A DNA stretch of 64,000 nt from Cantharellus purpuraceus. Lineage: Eukaryota > Basidiomycota > Agaricomycetes > Cantharellales > Hydnaceae. Shown piece by piece: positions 44,024 through 55,444 of the stretch. Below the pieces are notes generated by a model. The model was not told the origin of the DNA. It worked only from the letters and a program-made list of their open reading frames with translations, and did not search any database. Both the position numbers and the translations under genes were made by a program. The DNA lies in contig JALBUN010000010.1 in the NCBI GenBank assembly GCA_025174535.1, positions 434,001 to 498,000 of the forward strand. Direction: 5' to 3'. Every line of letters starts with the position of its first letter. Position 1 is the first letter of the stretch.

Positions 44024-45291
44024 TCAGTCGTCGTCGATGTCTAGTCGTGATTGATCCTGCATAATGAAGGGCTCTGGAAGGGCGGTCGCTGCATCAACCA
44101 CGAAGAAGTCTTGCATTGTTAATGGCCGTAGTGTATACCCCTCAAAGGAGGTGTGATGAGCTTGATAGGCAGACATTGAAAGACTGAGTTTTACCTCTGA
44201 ACCACCCTTCTCCAGAGCCATTTGGTTATCGACATTCTCGCGCATATACTCTCTCACGGGAACCATGGCCGCGTTCCTGCAAATTTCCTTCAAGTCCGAG
44301 CCAGAGTAGTTTGCTGTACGTAGAGCGAGTTCGTCCAATGAGAACTGGGGTATTAGTGCAGTGCCTCTCAGTGTCTTGGTGACCGATTGGTCAGAGTGAG
44401 ATGCAGACATAGTGGGTGGAGAGAAGACGTACGATCTCAAGGATTTTCCGCCGTTGCGAGACGTCCGGTAGTGGGACTGCAAAACGTTTGGGCATGCGCC
44501 GTAATATTGCAGCGTCGATGTCATTCGGGCGGTTGGTGGCGCCGAGCACCATTATGCGATCTGACCCAGACAACAGCCCATCCCACAAGCTTAAAAGCGT
44601 TCAGACAATTGCAAGTATGAATGAAGAATACTGTGCACATACGTCATGAACTCGGCCTTTATCATTGCCGTAGCTTCGTGGTCATTTCTACCCCGTTCTC
44701 TTAAAAACGAATCAATCTCGTCGATAAAGATAATACTAGGCTGCATTTTTCTAGCGAGTCCGAACAGACCGGCGACGAGCTTGTTGGACTCTCCATACCA
44801 CTTTGTGGTGAGCACGGATACGGCAATGTTGATAAAGGTCGCTCCGGACTCTTTTGCGAGCGCTTTAGCAAGCATGGTCTTTCCGCAACCAGGTGGGCCG
44901 TAAAGAAGTACGCCTTTAGGGGCGGAAAGGAGGGACGACGAGCCAGTGAAGAGGGACGGATACACCAGAGGGAAAATTATGGATTCACGGAGGGAAGAGA
45001 TGATGGGGTCAAGGCCGCCGATATCTATCCCCAGTCACTCACAGAAGAAAAGGTAGTATGTTGTGACTCACCAGAAAATTTGACGTCAATATCGTCTGGA
45101 TGGATGACTTCAGCTGCAATGATCTCTATGCCCACCTCCCCTTAAGTAGTGAATGGTGTTTAGTAAGACTATCACACACGTTCGTATTCGGTGAGCTGCA
45201 TGTCTTTCCGTCCCAGGCGTTTCAAGACCTCGACGCTTTTAGTTTTCGCCTTCCTCTTCTCACTGTCGGTCCCAAAGGCTTCTAAGGCCCA
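44024..45291 (-). CDS. MSP1: Msp1/ATAD1-type AAA ATPase (N-terminal exon not located)
   Basis: Exons 45180-45291, 45072-45140, 44643-45024, 44433-44589, 44195-44374 and 44024-44140 join with GT...AG borders and consistent phases. Sequence order: a basic linker ([14 protein letters not shown]), [32 protein letters not shown], Walker [18 protein letters not shown], Walker [13 protein letters not shown], sensor 1 [10 protein letters not shown], Arg finger area ILRRMPKRF and the C-terminal [21 protein letters not shown]. Msp1 sits in the mitochondrial outer membrane (and peroxisomes) and extracts mislocalised tail-anchored proteins. The expected first exon with the membrane anchor was not found in 45292-46300, so the model is 5'-incomplete or the gene has lost its anchor. 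Convergent with the tetraspanin gene. Confidence 0.9.
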
Positions 45292-46299
45292 CTGATGTAT
45301 ACATCAGGGCAGTTCCACATCGTGAAAAGCAGCTAAGACCCACTGATACCGAATAAAATAACGCTGCCTGGCACACGTGTCATTAATGCTACGAGAATGT
45401 CACATGCAAACAGCACGCACTTGGCTGGCGAGGAAGAGAGCAACTGAGGGAGAATATTGAGTCATCTAAAACAGCATGGCATATGAGTAGATTTCTAACC
45501 ATCCAGCATAAATCTTTTTGAGTTTGACGAAGACATGGATTGTTGCTCGTCCCCACGTGTGGCGAGGGCGCTTGTGGTCTAGAGCTAAAGCTACGTGAGA
45601 GCAGTCCGGTGACCAAATAATCCCAAATAAACTTGGCACAAAGCTAGACTGTACATGCGCCTCTGTTCCCTCCGTCAGGTCAGGCATACCTAGCTACAGT
45701 CGAACAATCCGGAGATGCATACATTCATTAAATCTGGAACTCAGGCCTTTGTGGCCATATCAATGTCATCATCAATGCCATGACATTTTCTTTTGCGCTA
45801 TGCAAAGGTCTCTCACTTCCAAACGTTAGTCAAGCACAGAATCTTGCTAAGATAGGACACTTATACCCTGGATGGTGTCGCATAGGTAGGTCGAGGCAAA
45901 ACCTGCCCGAAATCTGCGAATATGAAAAATACGAGTGCACCACGCATGATTCTGCTTGCGACGCGGTCCACTTGTACTTTGCACTGAGTGAAGGCACAGG
46001 GAATGGGCTGGCATGCACAACTGGAACGATGACGAGGCTATAATGAAACTAGAAGAGTGGATGACTCCTAGGCACCATCCAAATTTGAATCCTTTTGTAC
46101 CTCATCTCGCGCTTTCAGCTTCAGCTCTTTAGACATCATCATTCCTGCCCTTAAAAGAGACTCCATGAAACTTCCAAACCACATGCTGGTACGTTTGATG
46201 GCCATGTTGGTGTCTTGGTTTCGCTGTTTTCCTTGGGTCGCTCATACGTAGGAGACTGACAGACTCGAACCAGTGCTATGAGAGCCATGCATACTCACG
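45292..46299. other. Region upstream of the Msp1-like gene, no gene assigned
   Basis: This should contain the missing first exon or promoter of the Msp1-like gene. A near-duplicate of its first acceptor junction (CATCAGTGGGCCTTAGAAGC, about 45277-45296) appears at about 45326-45345 as TATCAGTGGGTCTTAGCTGC. Small ORFs (45466-45687 minus, 45780-46043 plus) are unrecognised. Confidence 0.4.
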
Positions 46300-46647
46300 T
46301 CAGTGGTTTGGACATTTGGCCCTGTTGATGGCGCTGAAAACCTCTAACGACACCTCTTTCTGGGTATTAATCAACGTTGATGCAGATCTGTTGTCTTCCG
46401 TCTTTGGGAAAGTTGACAAATATGCCTGTGCAGCCTTCCCCTTTTCCTTCCGGTTCTTCCAGCCGGCAAGAATGCCTCGATTTATGGGGGATTTCTTTGG
46501 CGATAGCGGTGGTTCATTGGTGTAGCGGGAAGAGCTAGAGGAGGAGAGCGCTGGTTCACTGGTCGACGATACAGCATCAGGGATACAAGTAGGCAGGGTG
46601 GAGGATGGGGCAGCCAATGACGGAAGTAGAGGAGCAGCCAGTGTCAT
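46300..46647 (-). CDS. Hypothetical Ser/Pro-rich ORF
   Basis: One open frame of 115 codons starting MTLAAPLLPSLAAPSSTLP, rich in Ser and Pro, with a basic stretch GWKNRKEKGKAAQAY. Codon and residue use look coding, but no domain is recognised. It may be an internal exon of a larger gene, since the opposite and other frames upstream (to about 47008) are also open. Confidence 0.3.
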   Translation of the reverse strand: MTLAAPLLPSLAAPSSTLPTCIPDAVSSTSEPALSSSSSSRYTNEPPLSPKKSPINRGILAGWKNRKEKGKAAQAYLSTFPKTEDNRSASTLINTQKEVSLEVFSAINRAKCPNH

Positions 46648-47739
46648 GTCTGGAAATGGGCAAGCAGGCGACGGGAGACTTGACGGGAGAATGTGTGTGA
46701 GGGGGGCAATGAAGCCTTTGGCTTTGAGTCTTCAGATCAGCGTACGGCTTCCACAACTTAGGCAGCTTAATTTGTAGCGGGAGGCAAATCTGGCATGAAT
46801 TTTCTCCGTGATTCAAGTTGTTTTCCCCTGCATTATATGGGACCGACTGTACAACACGTATTGTGCGATAAGCAATGAAAGTAAGAGGGGTCGGGTTCCG
46901 GACTGATGCTGTCCTCAGAGCTTTGGCCATGCATCCTACACATAGTGCATCACGATGGCTGATGATTTTGGGTAAGATCACGAATTCCCCAAGGCCCCCC
47001 ACACGCATTGGATTTGGCCACTCATTCTGCTAGCCTGGATATGTTTACGGAGCCCCTTTACCGTGGAGAATAGAGAATCTTCTGGTTGAGGGATAGTGGA
47101 AAGTCTTCCGTCTGTTATCAAATATGCCATGGAGCATTGGTAGCGATGAAACAGTTCAGGGCAGAAACACAAACACATCGATCAATTAAGCTGGGAACCG
47201 GTCTGCCACTCAAGCTCGACGGAGAAAAGCGTGTAGAAATCTGTACAGTGTAATCTCAATCGATATGTGATATACACGACTGAAGAAAAGAGGAATGACT
47301 GGCGGCCATCCTTAAGTATGTCCGCCAGTGTAGAGGATGGACAATAGATTACCGAAAGGTGTGGACTAAATATAACTAATGGTGGGCTATGAAGCCCGCA
47401 TTATCCCACTATGGTTAACGTACTGTAACATGTGGACGTATCCCATATTTCAACACAATGTGTAGCTCCGGTGGATCTATTGAAAGGCGTATATTCATCA
47501 GTGAGAAGACAGCCTTTCTACTTTATACAAGACCCAGGTATGGCTGAGAATCTGAGTGAGAACAGCCATAATAAGAGTGTACTGTGAAATTTCCTTGGGA
47601 TGCCGCTGCTGTCCAGTCGGCGCAACGTCTCATACTTTCCCGTAGAATTTATTGGCTATCCCAAACCTCTAGCTCTTGACCCCAACGTATGAATAGTGCT
47701 GGGGCCGAACGACATATCAACGAAACGTCTTCATATTCA
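46648..47739. other. Intergenic DNA with a probable solo LTR (47232-47455)
   Basis: The 224 bp block at 47232-47455 has TGTAGAAAT / ATTTCAACA ends and shares AGGAATGACTGGCGGCCAT with the solo LTR at 22846-23086. It also has a hairpin (47299-47328, CTGGCGG/CCGCCAG). Matching flanking duplications were not found. The rest shows no gene. Confidence 0.45.
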
Positions 47740-48269
47740 TCACGGGACATGTCTGTGACGCCGTGCTTCAAGAGCCGCGATCTCTTTATCGATTTCTCTG
47801 ATCATTTCTTGCCGTACCACATTGCATGCCATGATAGCATTAGCCTCCTCTGAACTGGGTATCCACATTGTGGCAAGGATCGAAATATCCTCATTCATCA
47901 CTGTTTCAGACATGTCCCTCTGTAAAACAAAGTAAGGTGAGTGTCAACAGTTCTTGTTTGCGCAGAAAGGGCTGAGACTGACCGTACGTTTATCGCCTTG
48001 CGATTTGTCCATTTCCAAGATGAAGCTTTCGACGCGCCTTGCAGCTCGGCTACGTGGTTGGAAGGTCGGCAAGATTGAAACTTGCCCCAAATGGGTGGGC
48101 TCTGAATTTGGCAAACACCTCTAGGTGCCCACTGGATGTTCCCAGTGGGTGCTGTCTGTGACTGTGGGTCGTTAATTGCTATCTGGTAGTCTATAGTTTT
48201 CCCAGAGTAGTCCGCATCCAACTCGGCCGCCCCACAAGCGGTGATTACATGGCTACTAACCCGCCACAA
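47740..48269 (-). CDS. Hypothetical protein, 5'-incomplete, two exons
   Basis: Exons 47988-48269 and 47740-47919 join in phase across a 68 nt GT...AG intron (153 codons). No in-frame ATG opens the first exon, so the true start lies upstream or the gene is decayed. The second exon encodes DMSETVMNEDISILATMW and an amphipathic RQEMIREIDKEIAALEARR helix, similar in style to the N-terminal coiled coil of agaricomycete F-box proteins, but no F-box follows before the stop. Confidence 0.35.
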
Positions 48270-48945
48270 TGGTCACCGCCTACTGACAGTCGCCTTCATT
48301 ATGTCTGTGCACTCTGCAGCAATGACCATCAGTGATCATAGGTACTAGCATACCATATCCCACCGCAACAGTGACCAGGACAGTTGGTGCACAACAAACC
48401 ATTGCCGCTTCAGGACTGCAAGCGTATAGACATTGTGATATGCTGCTTGTTGCTGTGGACTTCTGTCTTAGGCTCAAGTTGATACACCAATTGCACTTTT
48501 ACCTGTGCTCAATGTGAGCTCTGTGCACTTGCACTCTCTTGGCTCTTCAATCCTCAGATGATACATGTGTGAGATTCGTGTCTCATACATATGACTGTCT
48601 ACACACAACCCGATGGCTACCCCGACTGATTCATGGCTGTACGGAGCATCCCCCTCGCTCCAGCATGCTACAGGATGCTCCAGCACGCTACGCAATCTAC
48701 CTGAAGTAGCCACTGCTGGCTATCTAGATTCACATTTGCGTTCTCGACTGGGGATATGTTTCCTCGCCCACTCCACGCTCTCTACTCTCAGGTTTAAAAG
48801 TGGGTCCAAGGAATGGAGACTCCATGCAGACGAGTCCACCGCCTTCTGCTCAAGCCAGGCTTGTGTGGGTGGGTATAGTGATAACGAGGCAAGAGATAGA
48901 TATGTGTGATAAGGATCCGGAAAATTGCTTCAGCGGGTCTCGGGT
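48270..48945. other. Intergenic region, no gene recognised
   Basis: Only short overlapping ORFs on both strands, none with a recognisable motif. A local echo CAGCATGCTACAGGATGCTC / CAGCACGCTACGCAATC near 48661-48700 is a small imperfect duplication. Confidence 0.4.
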
Positions 48946-49661
48946 CTAATCGTCCTCGGCCATGGATATTAGGGAGGTCAATAGCTCACCCGAAGTTTCA
49001 CCAGATTCCTTGGCGATGCCCCCATACTTGTATTGACAGGCAGAGAGAAATGTTGTACTCGCATCGTTGTCAACCAAGTGGTCGCCGGCCAAGAGCTGTT
49101 GGTACGAATTCATGGACACATGCAAAATGCCACGTAAAGAAATACTTAATAGGGGCACGCAAAACCAACCCCGAAACCATACCTTGATCGATGCACCACT
49201 TCAGAAGCAGTAGCATGCGTCAGGTTCCTTTTCCGTACGGCCCTGAAAACCGCCCTTCTGCTTTTGTACAAGCCAACGCAGAATACTTCTTACTTCGGCA
49301 GGAGTTAAACCTAGGTGCGAAGGAGGCGGGAATGTTTTCCGAAAGGAGATGGAAAGCAGGCGGAGAGAGGCCAAAGCGCAATAAGTTGTACCACCTGGAT
49401 ACATATATGGTGTCAGCCCGGTATAGAGCAGAACCCCCGGGTTTTTCACCTTGTGCCTCTCTGCCTGAGATTCACCGTGTCCTCCTTCGTATGCCTATCC
49501 CACAAGGTCAAGAAGGCTCGGAGGTCGAAAAAGGGAAACCACACTCTGCAACGCATGACAAATGCGACTGCCTTATCGACGTCAATAGCTGACCAGTCAT
49601 CGAGCATTGAACAGATGGCAAAGCTACAGAATGTCAGGCGTAGATCACGTTCGGACGACAC
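48946..49661 (-). pseudogene. Relic of geranylgeranyltransferase type I beta subunit
   Basis: Minus-strand pieces match the prenyltransferase beta alpha-alpha barrel in order: DLRLTFCSFAICSMLDDW and AVAFVMRCR (about 49540-49655); GGTTYCALASLRLL then LTPAEVRSILRWLVQKQ and KGGFQGRTEKEPDACYCF (about 49201-49405); and after an intron-like gap LLAGDHLVDNDASTTF and ACQYKYGGIAKE (about 48970-49095). The Cys and Tyr of DACYCF are zinc-site/active-site signature residues. The next codon is TGA (49201-49203) where a Trp is expected, the YEGGYGQ segment before GGTTYC is missing, and the C-terminal HTYLSL region is missing. The gene is therefore decayed. GGTase I attaches geranylgeranyl to CaaL proteins such as Rho1/Cdc42 and is normally essential, so an intact copy should exist elsewhere. 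Confidence 0.72.
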
Positions 49662-50294
49662 AGTGCCTATTGGTAAAGGTGAAGAGCTGACGGCGCGATT
49701 AATGGGCTACAGTATCAGTATTCATATCCAAACTGACCTGCCGTCTGTGTGCTGGGTCAATCTCAAAAATGATGCAAGACCCGGTCTGTCTAGCCGAGAA
49801 AAAAAGTTGTCTCTTAATATGGTTAACGACAGCAAGGCGGTGTAGGTCATAACTAAGTGAGGAGGGTTATATCTTTCAGATAAATGGTCGGTCTGAGAGG
49901 TGGTGAATTTTTAATAGAAAATAGTCCTCCATGGCCGCTCACTTCTGAGTCCAGGAAGGATCCAGGCTTGAAACCAAAGCCATATTGTCCTTATATGAAT
50001 AATGGATCATTTCACTGATTCTCTAGAATGCACATGAACATGAACTCACGGAGAGATTGATGAACAGAACGGGGCGTCCCTTGGGATCCACTACGGTCCA
50101 CAAATGTGACTACGGATCTTCGTTGACCGAGTCGCTGATAGGGGCGTATTACTGAACGTATATAAGTTTTGCTTGTGTAGTTTAGTACCTCAGTCACTCG
50201 TTTAACACGAGATTGAGGTAGGATTTCTTCTACTTTATATTTAACAAGTAGCTGACACAGTATGTAGTTTATACTAGGTTTGTCAGAATAACAG
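49662..50294. other. Flank of the giant palindrome with LTR-like hairpins
   Basis: At 50189-50219 there is a palindromic motif (CCTCAGTCACTCG / CGAGATTGAGG around TTTAACA) related to the 32 bp LTR hairpins at 22970 and 25944. The motif CAGTCACTCGTTTAACACGAG recurs at 50293-50313, straddling the outer boundary of the left palindrome arm. No gene seen. Confidence 0.5.
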
Positions 50295-50319
50295 TCACTC
50301 GTTTAACACGAGACTGAGT

Positions 50320-51103
50320 TTATACGCTGCGTTAACCTTCTATAGAGATTCCATATCCAATCACGCCAGTCCGTCCTGTCTGTATCACTTACTTTATCTT
50401 CATCCATCACACCTAGAAGATCCAAGCCGGAGAGACAATAGTAAGCAATACCCAGCCTGGACCTATCTATACTAAAGTCTTCTCGGCTGCTGTGAAATAA
50501 CAGAAAGTCTCCTACCGAGATGTCTCAAGATCCAACTTTGAAGCGGGAAGTCCAGTTATGCATCGTTTCAAATGTGCAACATGGGATGCTTTTGCAAGGA
50601 CCGAGGCTGCAGAAGGGTTCGGTCACATGATATTGCTGGTTCGGTCATCGGCACGCTCATGCAGAGTTAATCGCTCATCCTTCCTCTGGTGTTGAATGCT
50701 CGTGGTTAAAAGCCTGCCATAGAATTGATACTACCGCTTCTAACATGGTGAATCAACCCCTTTCTTCAAATCTGTTTCCCGGGAACCATCCTGCTACCTT
50801 GTTATTCCCTCATTTGACATCTCAGTATCCCGAGAAGCCTCGCCCTCGCCTTTGCCCCCTCCTTCTATAAAGTTCCCCACACATTCGCCTGATCCGTCGC
50901 TCTTTAATCATATCCCTCATCCACTTTCTCGGTCTACTCGGTCGCGAATCACCTCTTGTGTCCAAAGCATCTGTGGAAGCACCTAAAAATTATGTTGACT
51001 GTGATGGTGAGAAGGATCAGCTTAGGGAATGCTTAAAGGTGGTCAGAACTTGAGATAAAGGTCTCTTGTAGATGGGCTAAGACCATCGAGTGCGGTTGCG
51101 GGT
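50320..51103 (+). other. Left-arm region upstream of the WD40-type half gene
   Basis: No gene recognised. It probably contains the promoter of the WD40-type gene, ending in the ATG at 51104. Mirrored at 59648-60431. Confidence 0.4.
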
Positions 51104-52808
51104 ATGGGTATTCGCAGCGAGGTCGAGGGCAACGGCGGGAGCCAGCGGAAAGGCTACCGCTCCACTCCTCCCACACCTCGAACGCCTCGTGAGTCGCTAT
51201 CTTCCTCTCCATCCTCTTCTATCTCTTCCCTCTCGTCCCCAAACCTTGCGCCTTCCACATCGCCTGGCCAGTCATTTCACGTTGAATGGCTCCTCCTCTC
51301 ACCCTCAAGTTCCACGTGCTGCCACCCCGGCTTGGTTGGGGAGAATCGTGTGGTTTCTCTGCACCATCTTTCATGCGGCATTCTTATTTCCCTACAAGAA
51401 TCTGGACTGGCGAACGCGTGTGGCGATTATCCAACTAGAAAATCTCAACCTCTACTACTCGCGATGGTGTGCTACAAAAGGTTGCAGAATGAGTCATGGA
51501 GGGTACGCCTGGAGCTATGGGATTACTGAAAATGATGAGAGTAGCTGTTTCTTTATAGGTATGACTTATTTGCGACAATGATCTGAGCCCTCTCCCCGAA
51601 GTTGTTCTATGTCACTCCACCAGCGTCGAGACTTGTGACCCATGACCTGCACATAGTCCCCCCAGCGTATGTGGTAGCCGCTCCAGAGTCTCTACAACCG
51701 TCTGCAGAGGCTCTTTCCTCTTTTTCCGTGACGCCAGTCGCAGCACCCCTATCACTTCCCAAGAGTGCCTGAGAGGTATACTATGGAGTCATAGAGATTC
51801 CGTTGTAAGAAACCCGAACGTTCTTCTTGTGATGTAAGCTGAGGTAGATCACACAAGGTTTTCGAAACATCGACTTCATGAAAGCTAAAATGCTCGGGGA
51901 AGCCTCTCACTTTGGCTTGACTACTGTCGAGACGGTGGGACGTGATGTTTTCGCGCTGGCAGATGCGGTAAGCTCTTACTATGAATTATATGTGGCTGAT
52001 GTTCATGGTGGCGTATTTCAATTCGTTCAGCGTCAAATTGATATGTTTCGCCTCTCTCGTGCACAACAATCACATGTGTCCTCGTGAGTGACATCGATAG
52101 CTCGTATCAGTTACGTCGCTTACTTATAAACACGATAGTCCGCTCGATCAGAGACTTGAACATGTGTCATCGACCGTGTTCACCAAACCGTGCTCCGTTT
52201 CAAGTGCGATTTCCTCATCCCTGATCTCAAGTTCCAGAGTCAAGCCTGACTCAATTGAATTGGAACGTCACTGCTTGACATATACACCTGTAATGCCACT
52301 CACCTCAAAAGTCAAGCATGGGGACAAGGAGCGCGAAAGAAAGGCAGAAATTCAAAACGGCTTGGTCATAATTCTCGAAAAAACGTCCTACCAAGGAAGA
52401 GGGGACTGCACGTCGACCGACATCATTGCTTCCTGTAGAGATTGAGTGGGTCGTTCTTGGATTTAGTGAGTATCTAGTTATCTAGAGGTTGATGACAGAT
52501 GTGTTGAGATTTGTGCAGGTGATGGCACCCTGGGACGATCATCATTGTCGAATCTTCTGATGGGAGGATGGCATAATCACGACGAACAAAGGACAGGTGT
52601 AAACGGCATCATCACGAGCCTTCACTCTGTCACGAATAAGCATAATGGTAAGAAATTAGTCATAGGAGGGGTGGATGACGGGGGGAATCGCTGCGTGGGA
52701 TCTCAGGTTGGTTCATGGAACTGTTGTTTTAGCAAGTGGCCTGATTAATCTTGCAGCACCTTGAAATTGCGTGCCCGTGGACGATATTCACGGAGCCTTT
52801 ATTAAAGG
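51104..52808 (+). pseudogene. 5' half of a WD40-type gene (left arm copy)
   Basis: It opens MGIRSEVEGNGGSQRKGYRS and continues with Ser/Pro-rich text. Further segments with coding character are KVKHGDKERERKAEIQN-like (about 52310-52350) and a beta-propeller-like stretch LLMGGWHNHDEQRTGVNGI and KLVIGGVDDGG (about 52556-52685). After the latter a one-base excess in a G-run (about 52679-52684) breaks the frame before what would read IAAWDL. The last matching piece is WTIFTEPLLKVIP (to about 52815), where the homology stops. The 3' half lies outside the palindrome on the minus strand at 60937-62705. WD40 assignment rests on the GG-DDG...WDL pattern. Confidence 0.55.
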
Positions 52809-52817
52809 TCATCCCGT

Positions 52818-53285
52818 GCCGTCGAGCACACGTAGGCCACTTCGTCCCCAAGTTCCTCTCTACTGCTAATTTTCTCCTCTCACATCAAAGCATCTGTCAA
52901 CTAGTCCTTGGACCAACTATTGCAACTATACACACGAACCACAACCGAAACGAGGCCGCGCTACCCATTTTCCTGTCCACATTCTCACCATCTTTGCCAT
53001 TTTTCTTTTTGTCTGCATACCTTTTAAAAGGGGGTGGAATTTTCTCTAGTCTGTACCCGACTCCTGCGGTGGACAGCATCCAAACATCTGAAGCATCGTA
53101 TTATAGAGGCTGGATGGAGTATTATGGAAGATGCTATAATATTTGACCATGTTGAAAGATTTGTCAAGGATTAGAAGAGCCAAATAACAACGTATCCCAC
53201 ACGATCTCGAAATGTTTGAACGATATCCAATTGTCATTGTGAGTCCTGGTGATTTAAGCGGGTTCAAGACCACAACGACTGAATT
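52818..53285 (+). repeat. Direct repeat copy 1 inside the left arm
   Basis: Shares GCCGTCGAGCACACGTAGGC and about 420 bp of following text with 54169-54616 in the same orientation. This copy has an extra ~40 bp pyrimidine-rich stretch (about 52982-53020). It begins exactly where WD40-type coding homology stops. Mirrored at 57466-57933. Confidence 0.85.
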
Positions 53286-54168
53286 CCTTGGACAAGTTCG
53301 ACCGCTGGAAGATGTCAGGTCTTGAGTCACAATGGTGTAGAGTGAGCACACTACTCACTCATTCTGACACCCGTTCCAGCGAGCTGCACCATTCGCCCCA
53401 TGCCCGACGTGGGCGGGTGTTGAAGGGGGTCACCAGAGTCCTCCCCCCCTTGTTGAGGGGGTGTGGCCCTTTGGGTACAAATGTTCCAGAAAAAGATGAC
53501 TACAGGGCTCGCGACTGCAACGACTGTTGAAGGCTGTTAGAACGGCATAATCCCATCGTGGAAGAGAGAGCAGCTCACCGCTGAATACCATACCCACTAC
53601 GTGATACCAGTGGATAGGCGTCGTTGGGGGGTATGCAACACTATCGTTCAACGGTGCCATTGCAATGTGGAGGAGATGATAGAGGAGAAGAGTTGAAGAA
53701 CTTCCCTCTCTTTATACCACTCAGGTGGCCCAAATGTGGCCAAAGTGGATGTGGCATGAAACATCCTAGTGGAAAAAATGATATTCGTTAGGAAAAAAAT
53801 ACCCTTAACCGAGCCTACGTCAGAGGGTGTTAGCACAGGTCAGAGCTAGACGCCATCGGAGTTCCAACCTATAGCTTCAATCAACATCCCTTGTTCGCTC
53901 TCCCCCTCGCGATGACCAGCATCAACCTCTCATCCTTCACTCGATAGTCAAGACTAGACGTTGTATGTTGGTGCTGGTTTTACCTGGTGCTATGGAACGG
54001 GCTGGGGTCGGTATTCTTCCGAATCTCAGCGATCTCTGATTTAGAACTCTTAACCGAGCCTTGGGCGCACTGACCTGGAAATTTTTTCAGGGGATTCTTT
54101 GTCTCAGATTTATGACCATGCGTTGTGGACACGCCTTACTGCATCCGAGTTCCACCGCGGAATGACCG
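53286..54168. other. Left-arm region between the direct repeats
   Basis: A minus-strand open stretch (53430-53836) starts MLTPSDVGSVKG and its next frame starts MAPLNDSVAYPP. No domain recognised. The C/G-run palindrome CCCCCCCTTGTTGAGGGGG at about 53446-53465 can form a hairpin. Mirrored in the right arm. Confidence 0.35.
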
Positions 54169-54616
54169 GCCGTCGAGCACACGTAGGCCACTTTGTCCCC
54201 AAGTTCCTCTCTACTGCTAATTATCTCCTCTCACTTCAAAGCATCTGCCAACTAGTCCTTGGACCAACTGTTGCAACTTTACATACGAACCACAAGCAAA
54301 ACAAGGCCGCGCTACCCATTTTCCTGTCCACAGTCTGCATACCTTTCAATAGGGGGTGGAATCTTCCCTAGCCTGTACCCGACTCCTGCGGTGGACAGCA
54401 TCCCAACATATAAAGCGAGGCTGGATCGATTAGAGATCTATGTGTTATGGACGATACTGCAATATTTGACCATGTTGAAGGCTTCGTCGAGGATTAGAAG
54501 GGCCAAATAACAACATATTTCACACGATCTCAAAATGTTAGAACGATATCCAACTCTGTCATCCCGAACGTGAGTCCCTGTGATTTAAGCCAGTTCAATG
54601 CCACAACGTCTGAATT
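54169..54616 (+). repeat. Direct repeat copy 2 inside the left arm
   Basis: About 90% identical by eye to 52818-53285 and lacking its ~40 bp pyrimidine stretch. Mirrored at 56135-56582. Confidence 0.85.
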
Positions 54617-55311
54617 TCGCGTCCAGGGGCTCCCTACCGGTCGTTGGATGAGAGTCTATATGTTAAAGACCATTCGAAAGCCTTGATGCACGCGCATGAT
54701 TCACAGACAGCCAACTCTCTGATGTCTGGAAGATAAAACGCTGCATGCTGACGTCGCGGTTAATACAGGGCTCAATTGGTGATGCCCTGTTTATCGCACA
54801 GAACTCCTGTAGTCTACGACCACGACCACGACCGCTGGCAATGTTGCTTGCCAATACAGAATGTGTTAGTGATCCTCAGATCGCCCCGTGATGTGCACCG
54901 CCTTGAGTGGAAACAGAGTGTATGGCACGTCCGCCAACGACAACTCACTTCCGACAACTTACTACCTTGAACCTTCATATCACACTGTTGAGCTTTGTTT
55001 TTTTTTTTTTTTTTTTTTTTTCGTCGGCCGCAATCCATCAAATCCACCATTCCAGATGTGTGCCGTCCACTGGAAAGGCAGATACTTTCCAAGGGAGTTC
55101 ATGGGTTTACTCTAGAGCAGACAATAAGATAAAACGAACCATTTCTATTGGCTTAGAAGGGGATAACCCCGCCATCAAACTTTAGTCCAAATTTGAACCG
55201 GAGTCCTTTGTAATGTGAACTCCGATGGGCGTCTCCTCAGTTAAGAGCAGCGCTATGTGAATTATTCCACATACTCTTGCTGCAGACAATAGCCCACAAT
55301 AGCTGAGACAT
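54617..55311. other. Inner part of left arm, with T24 run
   Basis: No gene recognised. A homopolymer of 24 T (54998-55021) interrupts otherwise mixed sequence; its mirror has 19 A. The arm ends at 55311 next to the spacer. Confidence 0.5.
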
Positions 55312-55444
55312 AGACACTAAGGAAGAAAGGCTGTCGATCAGGCCCACAGTGAAAGGCTGTCAATCAGGCCCACAGTGTGATGCCTTTCCTCAGGGACAAC
55401 CTAGGTTCTATACTACCGCAGCTGTGGAAGAGATAGACAGGTTC
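55312..55444. other. 133 bp spacer at the palindrome centre
   Basis: This is the only sequence not mirrored. It contains a 27 bp tandem duplication with core GGCTGTC(G/A)ATCAGGCCCACAG (copies at about 55329 and 55356) and unrelated sequence to 55444. Confidence 0.9.

Larger units (their letters stand above)
50295..55311 (+). repeat. Giant inverted repeat, left arm (5,017 bp)
   Basis: Every ORF in this arm recurs with identical translation on the opposite strand in 55445-60456. Coordinates outside the T-run pair as x + y = 110751, and those inside pair as 110756. The only length difference seen is the homopolymer: T24 at 54998-55021 here against A19 at 55735-55753. Outer limit: TCACTCG at 50295, mirrored at 60456. 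Inner limit: CTGAGACAT at 55311, mirrored at 55445. Confidence 0.95.

Noticed and set aside
51090..51581. 163-codon plus ORF (and mirror at 59170-59661)
   Set aside because: It overlaps, in another frame, the ORF starting at ATG 51104; its early part looks like a frame shadow of Ser/Pro codons. A hydrophobic stretch in it may nevertheless belong to a real exon, so the gene structure there is left open.
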